A stretch of DNA of 6,222 bases from Anaerolineae bacterium (GCA_015489285.1 WGAA01000148.1:1-6222); one strand, 5' to 3'. Shown: positions 1 to 5,965, counted from the first letter of the stretch. A program made the numbers and translations. Notes: generated by a model not told the origin, from the letters alone.

Positions 1-45
1 ATCGTCTGTGAGCACCTCATCCATCACCACCGTTTCCTCGACCAT
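1..45 (-). CDS. N-terminal fragment of an unidentified protein, cut by the window edge
   Basis: Reading the minus strand, an ATG at 45-43 opens a frame that runs off the left edge and encodes MVEETVVMDEVLTDD. A good Shine-Dalgarno sequence (AAGGAG, complement of 54-59) sits 8 bases before the ATG, which is why I take this as a real start. The 15 residues are acidic with no recognisable motif, so no function can be given. The Shine-Dalgarno lies within a small potential hairpin (50-67), part of an inverted end motif described separately. The gene is on the same strand as the protease/chaperone operon but is separated from it by about 350 bp of repeats, so it is probably a separate transcription unit. 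Confidence 0.6.
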   Translation of the reverse strand, partial: MVEETVVMDEVLTDD

Positions 46-49
46 GGTG

Positions 50-79
50 CTTTCTCCTTATCGAGAGTGTTCGGAAACT
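50..79 (+). repeat. Left inverted end motif (hairpin plus GTTCGGAAACT)
   Basis: On the plus strand this 30-bp segment has CTTTC (50-54) and GAGAG (63-67), able to pair around an 8-nt loop with one G-T pair, followed by TGTTCGGAAACT (68-79). The minus-strand reading of 345-374 has the same layout and matches 23 of 30 positions, with the last 11 (GTTCGGAAACT) identical. The pair therefore forms an inverted repeat around the left spacer. It also contains the Shine-Dalgarno of the gene that starts at 45. Confidence 0.6.
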
Positions 80-193
80 GGCGTTTCCCGGCCAGACGAC
101 ATCATCGGTCATGCGTCAGGCGCCGGTAAGAACGTCGGCACTGCTGGCGCAAACGTGATGCGTGATTCGTAATGCGTAATTTGGGCAAGGAGA

Positions 194-230
194 GTTGGCA
201 CTGTAGGGTCAATCTTGTCTTCGCGCCAAC
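194..230 (+). repeat. Hairpin repeat unit, copy A
   Basis: GTTGGC (194-199) can pair with GTCAAT (208-213) through four Watson-Crick-like and wobble-compatible contacts around the 8-nt loop ACTGTAGG (200-207). It is followed by CTTGTCTTCGC and then GCCAAC (225-230), which could pair with the first arm instead. Copies B (5927-5965), C (6106-6143) and D (6176-6211) share the loop core and the downstream CTTGTCTTYGCGCCA-like tail. CGTAATT heptamers lie upstream and TAATCGT heptamers downstream. Confidence 0.65.
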
Positions 231-344
231 CCTTTTAATCGTTAATCGTCAATCGTTAATCGTTGTCTTTCCGCGCTAGGCAGTTACTCGTCACTCGTTA
301 CCCATAGGCCTTCGCTATGATGACGTTACGCCGAGAGAATTCCA

Positions 345-374
345 AGTTTCCGAACGCTTTCCTTATCGGGAAAG
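345..374 (-). repeat. Right inverted end motif (hairpin plus GTTCGGAAACT)
   Basis: Read on the minus strand, CTTTCC (374-369) and GGAAAG (362-357) form a perfect 6-bp stem with a 6-nt loop, followed by CGTTCGGAAACT. This is the inverted partner of 50-79. It lies about 22 bp after the rhomboid stop codon, so it could act as a weak transcription end for the operon. However, no T-run follows the stem on the minus strand, so it is not a standard intrinsic terminator. Confidence 0.55.
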
Positions 375-395
375 AGGTCGCCGTACGACAGCGTC

Positions 396-1106
396 TTACC
401 ACCTTATTCTATCATAATCGTAGGGGAAAAAGTAAGCCGGGCGACGTTCTCTGAAGAGGGGACCCAGCGCGAGGCCGGCGACGAAGCCGCCCACGTGAGC
501 CCACCAGGCCACTCCCCCGTACTGGAACGCACCCGACGCGTTCGCGGCCAGGGAGAGGAGCCCGTTCAGGTATTGGCTGATGAACCAGTATCCCAGGGCA
601 ATCACCGCGGGTACGTCGATAATGTAGAGGAAGAAGAAGAGGGGAATGCCCAGGAACACCTTTCCCCGAGGGAAGAAGAGCATGTACGCGCCCAGGACGC
701 CGGAGATGGCTCCGCTGGCACCGATGAGGGGAACGGTGGACGTCGGTGTCATTGCCGCTTGCACGAGTGCGGCAATGACGCCCGAGATAAGGTAGAAGAG
801 CAAATACCGCCCGTGCCCCATCTGATCTTCCACGTTGTCCCCGAAGATCCACAGGTAAATCATGTTGCCGATGATGTGGTACCACCCGCCGTGCAGGAAC
901 TGGCTGGTGATCAGGGTGAGCAGCACGGCCGGGTTCTGCTGCCAGTGCCACAGTTGGGCGGGGACGACGCCGTATCTGTGGAAGAGGAGCGTTACCCGTC
1001 GCCCGTAGCTCAACTCGATGAGGAAGACGAGAACGTTGAGCGCGATGAGCGTGTACGTTATCCAGGGAAAACGTCGACGCGGAACGGAATCGCCGAGCGG
1101 AATCAT
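396..1106 (-). CDS. Rhomboid family intramembrane serine protease
   Basis: The 236-residue protein is a polytopic membrane protease of the rhomboid family (MEROPS S54), which cleaves transmembrane segments of client proteins within the bilayer. The nucleophile is in GASG (S131) and the partner histidine is in WWAHVGGFVAG (H204). The HxxGN motif of the second membrane helix is HIIGN (H77-N81), and WxxxHxxGN spacing is intact. The opening MIPLGDSVPRRRFPWITY followed by a hydrophobic helix (about 17-33) is typical of bacterial rhomboids. I count six or seven hydrophobic segments, ending near 216, then a polar aromatic tail. The ATG at 1106 overlaps the stop of the upstream protease gene (ATGA), and GGGAGG precedes it by 6 bases, so translation is probably coupled. 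It is the last gene of the chaperone operon. The substrate is unknown; roles in membrane protein quality control are inferred from context. Confidence 0.95.
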   Translation of the reverse strand: MIPLGDSVPRRRFPWITYTLIALNVLVFLIELSYGRRVTLLFHRYGVVPAQLWHWQQNPAVLLTLITSQFLHGGWYHIIGNMIYLWIFGDNVEDQMGHGRYLLFYLISGVIAALVQAAMTPTSTVPLIGASGAISGVLGAYMLFFPRGKVFLGIPLFFFLYIIDVPAVIALGYWFISQYLNGLLSLAANASGAFQYGGVAWWAHVGGFVAGLALGPLFRERRPAYFFPYDYDRIRW

Positions 1107-1954
1107 TTATGCCCTCCCGAGTTCGAATGCCGTGAGTCGTAGGGGGCCGGGATGTACTGGACCGAAGGGCGCCGCTGGCCCGGTTGACGATAGAGGGCCA
1201 TGAGCTGGTAGACCTCGCGGGGCATGTCCGTGGAAACGTTCAAGCCCAGGGAACGGGCCTCCTCCACGGAGATGGGGTAATCGTGGGTCCACACGCCCGT
1301 GCTCAGGGTATCCGCCAGTTTTCGGGCCAGCTCCTCGGACCCACCCCGCCCGGTCACCAGGTGATACACCGTATCCCACACCTGCTTCAGGGCTTTCTTG
1401 GCCACGTCGGCCATGATCAACGTCTGATCGTCCACTTCGTTGATGTCCTTCTGTTCCAGGACTTTGACGATGGAGGCCGCAGGGTATTGTCCCAATTGAG
1501 GGTCCACCGGTCCCAAAACCGCGTTTTCGTCCATGACGATCTCATCCGCGGCCAGGGAGATGAGGGTCCCCCCGGACATGGCGTAGTGGGGGACGAAGAC
1601 GGTGACCTTCCCCTTGTGCTTCATCAGGGCTTCCGCGATCTGTTCCGCGGCCAGGACGAGGCCCCCGGGCGTGTGCAGGATGAAGTCGATGGGCATGTCG
1701 TCCGGGGTGAGGCGAATGGCCCGCAGGACCTGTTCGCTGTCCTCGATGTCGATGTAGCGGGATACGGGGAATCCCAGGAAGGACATGGTTTCCTGACGGT
1801 GGATCATGGTGATGACCCGGGACTTCCGTCGCCGCTCCATTTGACGCATGACCCGTTGCCGGGCCGCTTCCAACCAACGCTGTTGTAGCATGGGTTGGAT
1901 AGATGCCAATAGGACGAGTAGCCAGAATAGGGACCACAAGGAGTTGGCATCCAT
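1103..1954 (-). CDS. Membrane-anchored Clp-fold serine protease, SDH (serine dehydrogenase proteinase) family
   Basis: The 283-residue product matches the SDH_sah family (related to SppA and ClpP), a group of crotonase/Clp-fold proteases. Residues about 5-23 form one hydrophobic helix, likely an N-terminal membrane anchor, followed by a basic stretch (27-46). The Clp-fold core has FILHTPGG (91-98), the oxyanion-region strand, then AMSGGT (125-130) with S127 as the expected nucleophile, and the conserved ENAVLGPVDPQLGQ block (143-156). The later half is helical and the C-terminal tail (about 258-283) is polar. The start is backed by AAAGGAGGG 9 bases upstream. The gene follows the MerR regulator after 23 bp and overlaps the rhomboid gene by 4 bp. 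Family members are thought to degrade membrane or misfolded proteins; the client here is unknown. No NfeD/stomatin partner gene is present, in contrast to many SppA-like proteases. Confidence 0.9.
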   Translation of the reverse strand: MDANSLWSLFWLLVLLASIQPMLQQRWLEAARQRVMRQMERRRKSRVITMIHRQETMSFLGFPVSRYIDIEDSEQVLRAIRLTPDDMPIDFILHTPGGLVLAAEQIAEALMKHKGKVTVFVPHYAMSGGTLISLAADEIVMDENAVLGPVDPQLGQYPAASIVKVLEQKDINEVDDQTLIMADVAKKALKQVWDTVYHLVTGRGGSEELARKLADTLSTGVWTHDYPISVEEARSLGLNVSTDMPREVYQLMALYRQPGQRRPSVQYIPAPYDSRHSNSGGHK

Positions 1955-1977
1955 GTAACGTTCCCTCCTTTCGTTGG

Positions 1978-2403
1978 TTATGTTTCGTCCGTCCAGCGCC
2001 CCTCTTCTGCCAGAAGTTGGCGGAGACGACGGATTTCCGCGTGGAGGGCTTGCTCACGCCGGACCATCTCCTCTTCCAGGCGGAAGAGTTCCTCTTGCAG
2101 GTGGACGACCTGTTCCCGCAGGTAGAAGGCGACTTCGATGCCTGCGGTGTTCAGCCCCAGGACCTCCCGCCATTCCCGGATGCGCCGCAAGGTGCGCACG
2201 TCGTTGAGGGAGTACCCCATCCCCCCGCCGGGCATGAGTTTGGGGCGAATCCAGCCCCGGGCCTCCGCGTATCGCACCGTCGCGGGGGAAACCCCGGCCA
2301 GTAGGGCCGCGATGCGACGGGAGAACCGGGGTATGTCCTCCGCGTATTCCGGGTTGTACCATCCCCAGGGTCGTATGCGTGCCAGCGCTGTTTTCCTGCT
2401 CAT
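1978..2403 (-). CDS. hspR: MerR-family transcriptional regulator, HspR-like
   Basis: The 141-residue protein has an N-terminal MerR winged helix-turn-helix: IAALLAGVSPATVRYAEARGW (31-51) is the helix-turn-helix and IRPKLMPGGGMGYSLNDVRTLRRI (52-75) the wing and following helix. The GLNTAGIEVAFYLREQ stretch (83-98) and the long charged coiled coil (about 92-133) match HspR, the repressor of dnaK/grpE/dnaJ operons in actinobacteria and Chloroflexi. Position directly behind grpE-dnaJ supports this. Unusual points are an N-terminal extension of about 25 residues rich in aromatic and basic residues, and RYAEARGW in place of the common RYYEREGL. The start lies 3 bp after the dnaJ stop, with only a weak GGTGGG ribosome site, consistent with coupled translation. 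In HspR systems DnaK acts as co-repressor; whether that holds here is inference. It might instead be another MerR-type stress regulator. Confidence 0.85.
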   Translation of the reverse strand: MSRKTALARIRPWGWYNPEYAEDIPRFSRRIAALLAGVSPATVRYAEARGWIRPKLMPGGGMGYSLNDVRTLRRIREWREVLGLNTAGIEVAFYLREQVVHLQEELFRLEEEMVRREQALHAEIRRLRQLLAEEGRWTDET

Positions 2404-2406
2404 CGT

Positions 2407-3381
2407 TTACCCACCCGTCCTTCCTCGTCGACGTGCCAGATCCCGTAGCTGTTCGAAGAGTCGTCTCTCCTCCGGTGTCAGGTCGGTGGGGATGCGGACG
2501 ACGATTTCCGCGTACATATCCCCCCGTTCGTCCGGCTTCTTCAGCTTGGGCATTCCCTTGCCCCTCAGGCGGAACAGTTTGCCGTTCTGGGTCCCCGGTG
2601 GGATCTTGAGGAGAATGCGCTTCCCCTCGATGGTGGGCACCTCCACCTCCCCGCCGAGGACCGCGGTGTACAGGTCCACGGGGACTTTGACGTAAAGGTC
2701 GTCTCCCCGACGCTCGAACAGGGGGTGGGGGACGACTTCGACCCGTAAGTACAGGTCGCCGGGTTCCCCACCGGCCACGCCGGGCATGCCCTCACCGCGC
2801 ACGCGAATCCGTTTCCCCGTGTCGATGCCGCGCGGGATGCGGACCTCCAGGGTGGAGCCGTCCTCCCGGCGGAGGCGACGGGTGCTTCCGTGGAAGGCTT
2901 CTTCCAGGGTGATCTGGATGGGTTGTTCGATGTCCCGCCCTCGACGAGGACGGGGCCGGTATTGGGCGCGCGTGCGCGTCGGGCCGCCCCCGAAGATCTG
3001 TTCGAAGAAGTCGGAGAACCCTCCGAAGCCGCCGAAGAGGTCTCCCAGATCTTCGGGACCGACGTATTCCACGTGGACGCCCCCTGGCCCGGCCGCGCCA
3101 CCCGTGGCCCAACGCCCCCAGTCGAATTGGCCGCCGGGCCGACCGGCCCGTTGCCACGCCTCGTACTGCTGGCGCATCTGATCGTACTTCTTGCGCTTCT
3201 CCGGGTCCGAGAGGACCTCATACGCCTCGTTGATTTCCTTGAAGCGTTCCTCCGCTTGGGGGTCGTTGGGGTTCACGTCCGGGTGATGCTTGCGGGCCAG
3301 ACGGCGGAACGCGCTCTTGATTTCCTTTTCCGTCGCGTTGGGACTCACCCCGAGAATCTTGTAGTAGTCCTTGAATTCCAT
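2407..3381 (-). CDS. Class B J-protein (DnaJ/CbpA type, no zinc finger)
   Basis: The 324-residue co-chaperone stimulates the DnaK ATPase and delivers substrates. The J domain covers residues 5-68 with the essential HPD at 33-35 (KHHPDVNP). A Gly/Phe-rich linker follows (about 80-135, with LFGGFGGF), then the two C-terminal substrate-binding beta domains (about 148-218 and 220-300). The four CxxCxGxG zinc motifs of classical DnaJ are absent, so this is a class B protein like CbpA, although it occupies the dnaJ slot after grpE. The ATG at 3381 is 3 bp past the grpE stop, with GGGGAT as the nearest ribosome site. Databases may label it 'DnaJ' or 'DnaJ C-terminal domain protein'. Length is normal for class B. 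Confidence 0.95.
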   Translation of the reverse strand: MEFKDYYKILGVSPNATEKEIKSAFRRLARKHHPDVNPNDPQAEERFKEINEAYEVLSDPEKRKKYDQMRQQYEAWQRAGRPGGQFDWGRWATGGAAGPGGVHVEYVGPEDLGDLFGGFGGFSDFFEQIFGGGPTRTRAQYRPRPRRGRDIEQPIQITLEEAFHGSTRRLRREDGSTLEVRIPRGIDTGKRIRVRGEGMPGVAGGEPGDLYLRVEVVPHPLFERRGDDLYVKVPVDLYTAVLGGEVEVPTIEGKRILLKIPPGTQNGKLFRLRGKGMPKLKKPDERGDMYAEIVVRIPTDLTPEERRLFEQLRDLARRRGRTGG

Positions 3382-3384
3382 GGG

Positions 3385-4101
3385 CTATCCCCGCTTTTCC
3401 CCGGCCACGCGAACGCGAGCCGGTCGGATGAGTTTGTCCTTATACATGTACCCGGCCTGCACCTCTTCGACAACGGTGCCGGGCGGATATTCATCGGTCT
3501 CCACGACTTCGATGGCCTCGTGGATGAAGGGATCGAAGGGCTGTCCTACGCTGTGGATGCGTTTGACCCCTTCCCGCTCCAGGGTGCGCAGGAATTCCTG
3601 CAAGGTCATTTCCACCCCCTGACGCAGGACTTCGGGGTCGCTTTGGCTGTGTTTGAGGACCATTTCCAGGTGGTCGATGACGGGAAGGATGTTGCGCAGG
3701 AAGCGCAATTTCTCCTGTTCCGCTTCGTCCGCGAAGCGCTTTTCCACGCGCTTGCGCATGTTTTCCATCTCTGCGGCCGTGCGCAGGTATTTGTCCTTGT
3801 ACTCGGCCGCTTCGGCTCGGGCTTTCTCCAGCTCCTCTTTCAAGGTTTCTATCTCCTCCAGCAAGGCGTTGATGTCTACGGTCTCTTCTTGGGTCGTCAC
3901 GTCCTCCTGGGACGCTGCGGCGGAGGCTTCTTCCTCTCCCTTGGGTTCCGGGGGCGTTGCCGCCTGTTCGCCTTTGGGGGAGGCGGCGTTCGTCGCGGCC
4001 TCCGGGGCCTGCGGGCTCGCCTCCTCCGGTGCGTCCTGAGGGCGATCTTCGCGTTCGTCTTCGGCTTTGCGAACCGGCACTTTGACCCGTTTGCGCGGCA
4101 T
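3385..4101 (-). CDS. grpE: Nucleotide exchange factor GrpE
   Basis: GrpE is the homodimeric factor that releases ADP from DnaK. The 238-residue protein begins with a basic patch (MPRKRVKVPVRK) and a long low-complexity, Ala/Pro/Glu-rich segment to about residue 75 that should be disordered. A long helix follows (about 76-135, with YLRTAAEMENMRKR, the conserved dimer helix). The C-terminal beta domain carries the GrpE signature: FDPFIHEAIEVVETDEYPPG (189-208) and VEEVQAGYMYKDKLIRPARV (211-230). The disordered head makes it longer than the roughly 200-residue E. coli protein. Strong GGGAGG 7 bases before the ATG supports the start. It heads the five-gene operon, and dnaK is not adjacent. A promoter candidate and possible operators lie directly upstream (4118-4200). 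Confidence 0.97.
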   Translation of the reverse strand: MPRKRVKVPVRKAEDEREDRPQDAPEEASPQAPEAATNAASPKGEQAATPPEPKGEEEASAAASQEDVTTQEETVDINALLEEIETLKEELEKARAEAAEYKDKYLRTAAEMENMRKRVEKRFADEAEQEKLRFLRNILPVIDHLEMVLKHSQSDPEVLRQGVEMTLQEFLRTLEREGVKRIHSVGQPFDPFIHEAIEVVETDEYPPGTVVEEVQAGYMYKDKLIRPARVRVAGEKRG

Positions 4102-4124
4102 GGGCTACCCTCCCTCGTTCGGGT

Positions 4125-4142
4125 GTTCACTTCCGTTCACTT
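4125..4142. promoter_or_regulatory. Tandem direct repeat in the grpE leader, possible regulatory site
   Basis: GTTCACTT occurs twice (4125-4132 and 4135-4142), separated by two bases, giving a 10-bp period or about one helical turn. On the minus strand it reads AAGTGAAC twice. It lies between the proposed transcription start and the grpE ribosome site. The same-face spacing is typical of a protein bound twice, but no known consensus is matched, so its function is only a suggestion. Confidence 0.3.
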
Positions 4143-4167
4143 TAGATTACTCCACAACGCGCAAGAA

Positions 4168-4179
4168 GCACATATGTGC
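4168..4179. promoter_or_regulatory. Palindrome GCACATATGTGC, candidate operator of the grpE operon
   Basis: This 12-bp sequence is a perfect palindrome. It lies just downstream of a TACAAT -10 candidate, so a dimeric regulator bound here would block transcription start. It is the clearest dyad in the 107-bp promoter gap. The known HspR site (CTTGAGT-N7-ACTCAAG) and the CIRCE element of HrcA are not present in the gap. The MerR-family regulator encoded two genes downstream is the obvious candidate binder, which is inference. Confidence 0.45.
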
Positions 4180-4188
4180 AGCGTTAGC

Positions 4189-4194
4189 ATTGTA
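4189..4194 (-). promoter_or_regulatory. Candidate -10 box of the grpE operon promoter
   Basis: On the minus strand TACAAT matches the sigma70 -10 consensus at five of six positions and would place the transcription start near 4182, giving a leader of about 80 bases before grpE. No good -35 is found at normal spacing: the nearest TTGACA-like hexamer, CTGACA, is only 12 bp upstream. The promoter may depend on an activator or an alternative sigma factor, or lie elsewhere in the gap. Confidence 0.35.
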
Positions 4195-4208
4195 TTAGAG
4201 AATGGGTG

Positions 4209-5582
4209 TCAGGTTCGGGCTTGAGCCCGTTCGAGCATCTGTTTGGCAATCGCGTTGTGTCGTCGGATGATGGGGACGATGTCGAAGTGGGTGAATTGTC
4301 CCTCCTCTACGATGACTTTGCCGTTGATCACGCTGAGGTCGACGGTCTGCGGCGTGCAGAAGACGAGCGCGGCTACGGGGTCGTGGAGCGCGCCCGCGTA
4401 GTCCAGCCGCTCCAGCCGGAAGCCGATGAAGTCCGCGGCCATGTTCGGGGCCAGACGGCCGATGTCATCCCGGCCGAGGACACGCGCGCCTCCGACGGTG
4501 GCCAGCTCCAGCGCCTCCCACGCGGTGAGCCCCGCAGGGTTGCCCGTGACCCGCTGGAGGAGGAGGGCCTGACGGGCTTCCGCGAGCATGTGGGAGCTGT
4601 CGTTGCTGGCCGAGCCGTCGACGCCGAGCCCCACGGGAACGCCCGCGTCCACGTACTTGCGCACCGGTGCAATGCCCGACGCAAGCCGCATGTTGGAGTT
4701 GGGACAGTGGGCCACGCCGGTCCCCGTGCGCGCGAGGAGCGCGATCTCCGTGTCGTTCACGTGGACTCCGTGGGCGAACCACACGTCTTCCCCCACCCAT
4801 CCCAGGCTTTCCGCGTACTCCACGGGACGCATGCCGAACTGCTCCAGGCAGAACCGTTCCTCGTCCAGGGTTTCCGCGAGGTGGGTGTGGCAGTGGACGC
4901 CGTAGGTGCGGGCCAGTTCGCACGATTCCCGCATGAGGTCGGGGGTGACGGAGAAGGGGGAGCAGGGCGCGACGACGATGCGGATCATGGCGAAGCGGTT
5001 GGGGTCGTGGAAGGTTTCGATGACCCGTTGCGTGTCCTTGAGGATCTGCGCCTCTTCCTCCACCACCCGGTCCGGGGGAAGCCCTCCTTTGGATTCGCCC
5101 AGGGACATGCTCCCCCGGCTGGCGTGGAAGCGGATGCCGATCTCCCGCGCGGCGTAGATGGTGTGGTCCAGTTTGACGTCGTTGGGGTAGATGTAGAGGT
5201 GGTCGCTGGTGGTCGTGCAGCCGGACATGATGAGTTCGGCCATGCCCACGAGCGCGCTGACGTAGGCTCCTTCGCCGGTCAGCTCGGCCCAGATGGGATA
5301 CAGGGTCTTCAGCCAGTGGAAGAGGTCCGCGTTCTGGGCCGCGGGGACGGCCCGCGTGAGGGTCTGGTAGAGGTGGTGATGGGTGTTGACGAGGCCGGGG
5401 AGGACGATCATGCCTCGGGCGTTGATAATTTTGTCCGCCTCCTTGGGGAGTTCGTCGGTCGGCCCGACCTGTTGAATGACGTTATCTTGGACGAAGATGG
5501 CCCCATCCTCGATGAGACGCTTTTCCGGGTCCGGATCCATGGTGATGAGCAGATCCGCGTGTCGCAGCAACAAAGTCGTCAT
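4209..5582 (-). CDS. 8-oxoguanine deaminase-type amidohydrolase
   Basis: The 457-residue metal-dependent deaminase belongs to the amidohydrolase superfamily (ATZ/TRZ, cytosine-deaminase-like group). Its closest recognisable relatives are 8-oxoguanine deaminases (EC 3.5.4.32, e.g. Pseudomonas Pa0142), which convert 8-oxoguanine to urate and ammonia; annotations often read 'hydroxydechloroatrazine ethylaminohydrolase'. Metal ligands are visible: HxH in NTHHHLYQ (H68, H70), H234 in HTHLAE and D322 in VDGSASND. E237 and H271 (FAHGVH) are the expected catalytic residues. Family-specific stretches include HASRGSMSLGESKGGLPPDR (153-172), APCSPFSV (205-212), CPNSNMRLASGIAPVRK (293-309) and LHDPVAALVFC (399-409). 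Length is normal and the protein is cytoplasmic. The ATG has GGGAGG 8 bases upstream. It has its own promoter and is not tightly linked to the operon. Exact substrate is inferred from motif similarity; other purine or triazine substrates are possible. Confidence 0.9.
   Translation of the reverse strand: MTTLLLRHADLLITMDPDPEKRLIEDGAIFVQDNVIQQVGPTDELPKEADKIINARGMIVLPGLVNTHHHLYQTLTRAVPAAQNADLFHWLKTLYPIWAELTGEGAYVSALVGMAELIMSGCTTTSDHLYIYPNDVKLDHTIYAAREIGIRFHASRGSMSLGESKGGLPPDRVVEEEAQILKDTQRVIETFHDPNRFAMIRIVVAPCSPFSVTPDLMRESCELARTYGVHCHTHLAETLDEERFCLEQFGMRPVEYAESLGWVGEDVWFAHGVHVNDTEIALLARTGTGVAHCPNSNMRLASGIAPVRKYVDAGVPVGLGVDGSASNDSSHMLAEARQALLLQRVTGNPAGLTAWEALELATVGGARVLGRDDIGRLAPNMAADFIGFRLERLDYAGALHDPVAALVFCTPQTVDLSVINGKVIVEEGQFTHFDIVPIIRRHNAIAKQMLERAQART
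4216..4229 (-). terminator. Small hairpin at the 3' end of the deaminase gene, weak terminator candidate
   Basis: CGGGC (4216-4220) pairs with GCCCG (4225-4229) around a 4-nt loop, overlapping the last codons of the deaminase gene. No T-run follows on the minus strand, so termination is doubtful, and read-through from the deaminase into grpE is possible. Confidence 0.2.
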
Positions 5583-5654
5583 GGGTTTACCCTCCCTGGT
5601 TTCTGAGCCCCAGATTTGGGAAGCCTGAGGTTCTTGCGTGTTTGCTCCGGTTTC

Positions 5655-5682
5655 AGTATATCAGAAGAACACGGGGACTCAA
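5655..5682 (-). promoter_or_regulatory. Sigma70-like promoter of the deaminase gene
   Basis: On the minus strand, TTGAGT (5682-5677) and TATACT (5660-5655) are separated by 16 bp. The -10 matches the consensus at five of six bases and the -35 at four of six. Transcription would start near 5648, leaving a leader of about 65 bases that includes GGGAGG before the ATG. Confidence 0.55.
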
Positions 5683-5744
5683 AGCCTTTGCGCTCGAGGA
5701 CTGGATTACGGCGGGCGGCGGGCGCCGGGAGGCGCTGCGGTCCA

Positions 5745-5775
5745 GACTTCCGAAGTCCGCGCGACTTCGGAAGTC
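5745..5775. repeat. Perfect 13-bp inverted repeat with self-palindromic arms
   Basis: GACTTCCGAAGTC (5745-5757) and its exact reverse complement GACTTCGGAAGTC (5763-5775) flank a 5-nt spacer CGCGC. Each arm is also a near-palindrome around its central base (GACTTC/GAAGTC). The sequence could form one 13-bp stem, two small dyads or a cruciform, or bind a dimer twice. It lies about 60 bp upstream of the deaminase promoter. No T-run follows on either strand, so it does not look like a standard terminator. Confidence 0.75.
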
Positions 5776-5926
5776 CGGGGGACCTCGGCCTGAAGACGTG
5801 ATGCGTAATGCGTAACGTCATACGTCAGGCGTCATGCGTCGGGCGCCGGTGAGGACGTTGGCACAGCAAACGCGACTTGGCCTGACGACGTAATCCGTAA
5901 TGCGTGATGCGTAATTTGGGTGAATG

Positions 5927-5965
5927 GGTTGACGCTGTGGGGTCAACCTTGTCTTCGCGCCATCC
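5927..5965 (+). repeat. Hairpin repeat unit, copy B
   Basis: GGTTGAC (5927-5933) pairs perfectly with GTCAACC (5942-5948) around the 8-nt loop GCTGTGGG. It is followed by TTGTCTTCGCGCCATCC. This is the best-paired of the four copies and is preceded by a CGTAATT heptamer run, as copy A is. Confidence 0.7.

Larger units (their letters stand above)
46..395. repeat. Non-coding repeat-rich spacer, left flank
   Basis: No gene is supported in this 350-bp stretch. It holds three runs of degenerate heptamers: four CGTRATK units (154-181: CGTGATG, CGTGATT, CGTAATG, CGTAATT), four TAATCGT-type units (236-263, the third being CAATCGT), and three GTTACTC-type units (283-303). Between the first two runs lies hairpin unit A (194-230). 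A 'GGCGCCGGTAAG' segment precedes the first run (119-130), and a 'CGCGCTAGG' segment (272-280) precedes the third. The same kinds of module occur in the right flank. Inverted 30-bp end motifs lie at 50-79 and 345-374. I see no convincing promoter for the leftward gene. Confidence 0.8.
5583..5796. other. Leader and upstream region of the deaminase gene
   Basis: This stretch has no supported gene. It contains the deaminase ribosome site, a sigma70-like promoter (5655-5682), a G-rich plus-strand segment with four short G-runs (5710-5722) that could form a two-layer quadruplex, a GCGCC/GGCGC stem with a GGGA tetraloop (5722-5735), and the strong inverted repeat at 5745-5775. Heptamer repeats begin immediately afterwards. 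Confidence 0.6.

Noticed and set aside
357..374. Intrinsic terminator after the rhomboid gene
   Set aside because: A 6-bp stem exists but no T-run follows on the minus strand; it is better described as part of the inverted end motif.
4102..4208. HspR HAIR site or CIRCE element upstream of grpE
   Set aside because: I looked for CTTGAGT-N7-ACTCAAG and TTAGCACTC-N9-GAGTGCTAA; only a GCTAACGC fragment resembles CIRCE, without a matching second half.
2890..4224. Long plus-strand open frame (about 444 codons) across dnaJ and grpE
   Set aside because: It is antisense to two clearly recognisable genes, has no family features, and arises from the high GC content at third positions of the true genes.
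4206..5606. Long plus-strand open frame (about 466 codons) opposite the deaminase gene
   Set aside because: The minus-strand reading carries all metal-binding and catalytic motifs of the amidohydrolase; the plus frame is rich in Gly, Val, Asp and Arg with no domain.
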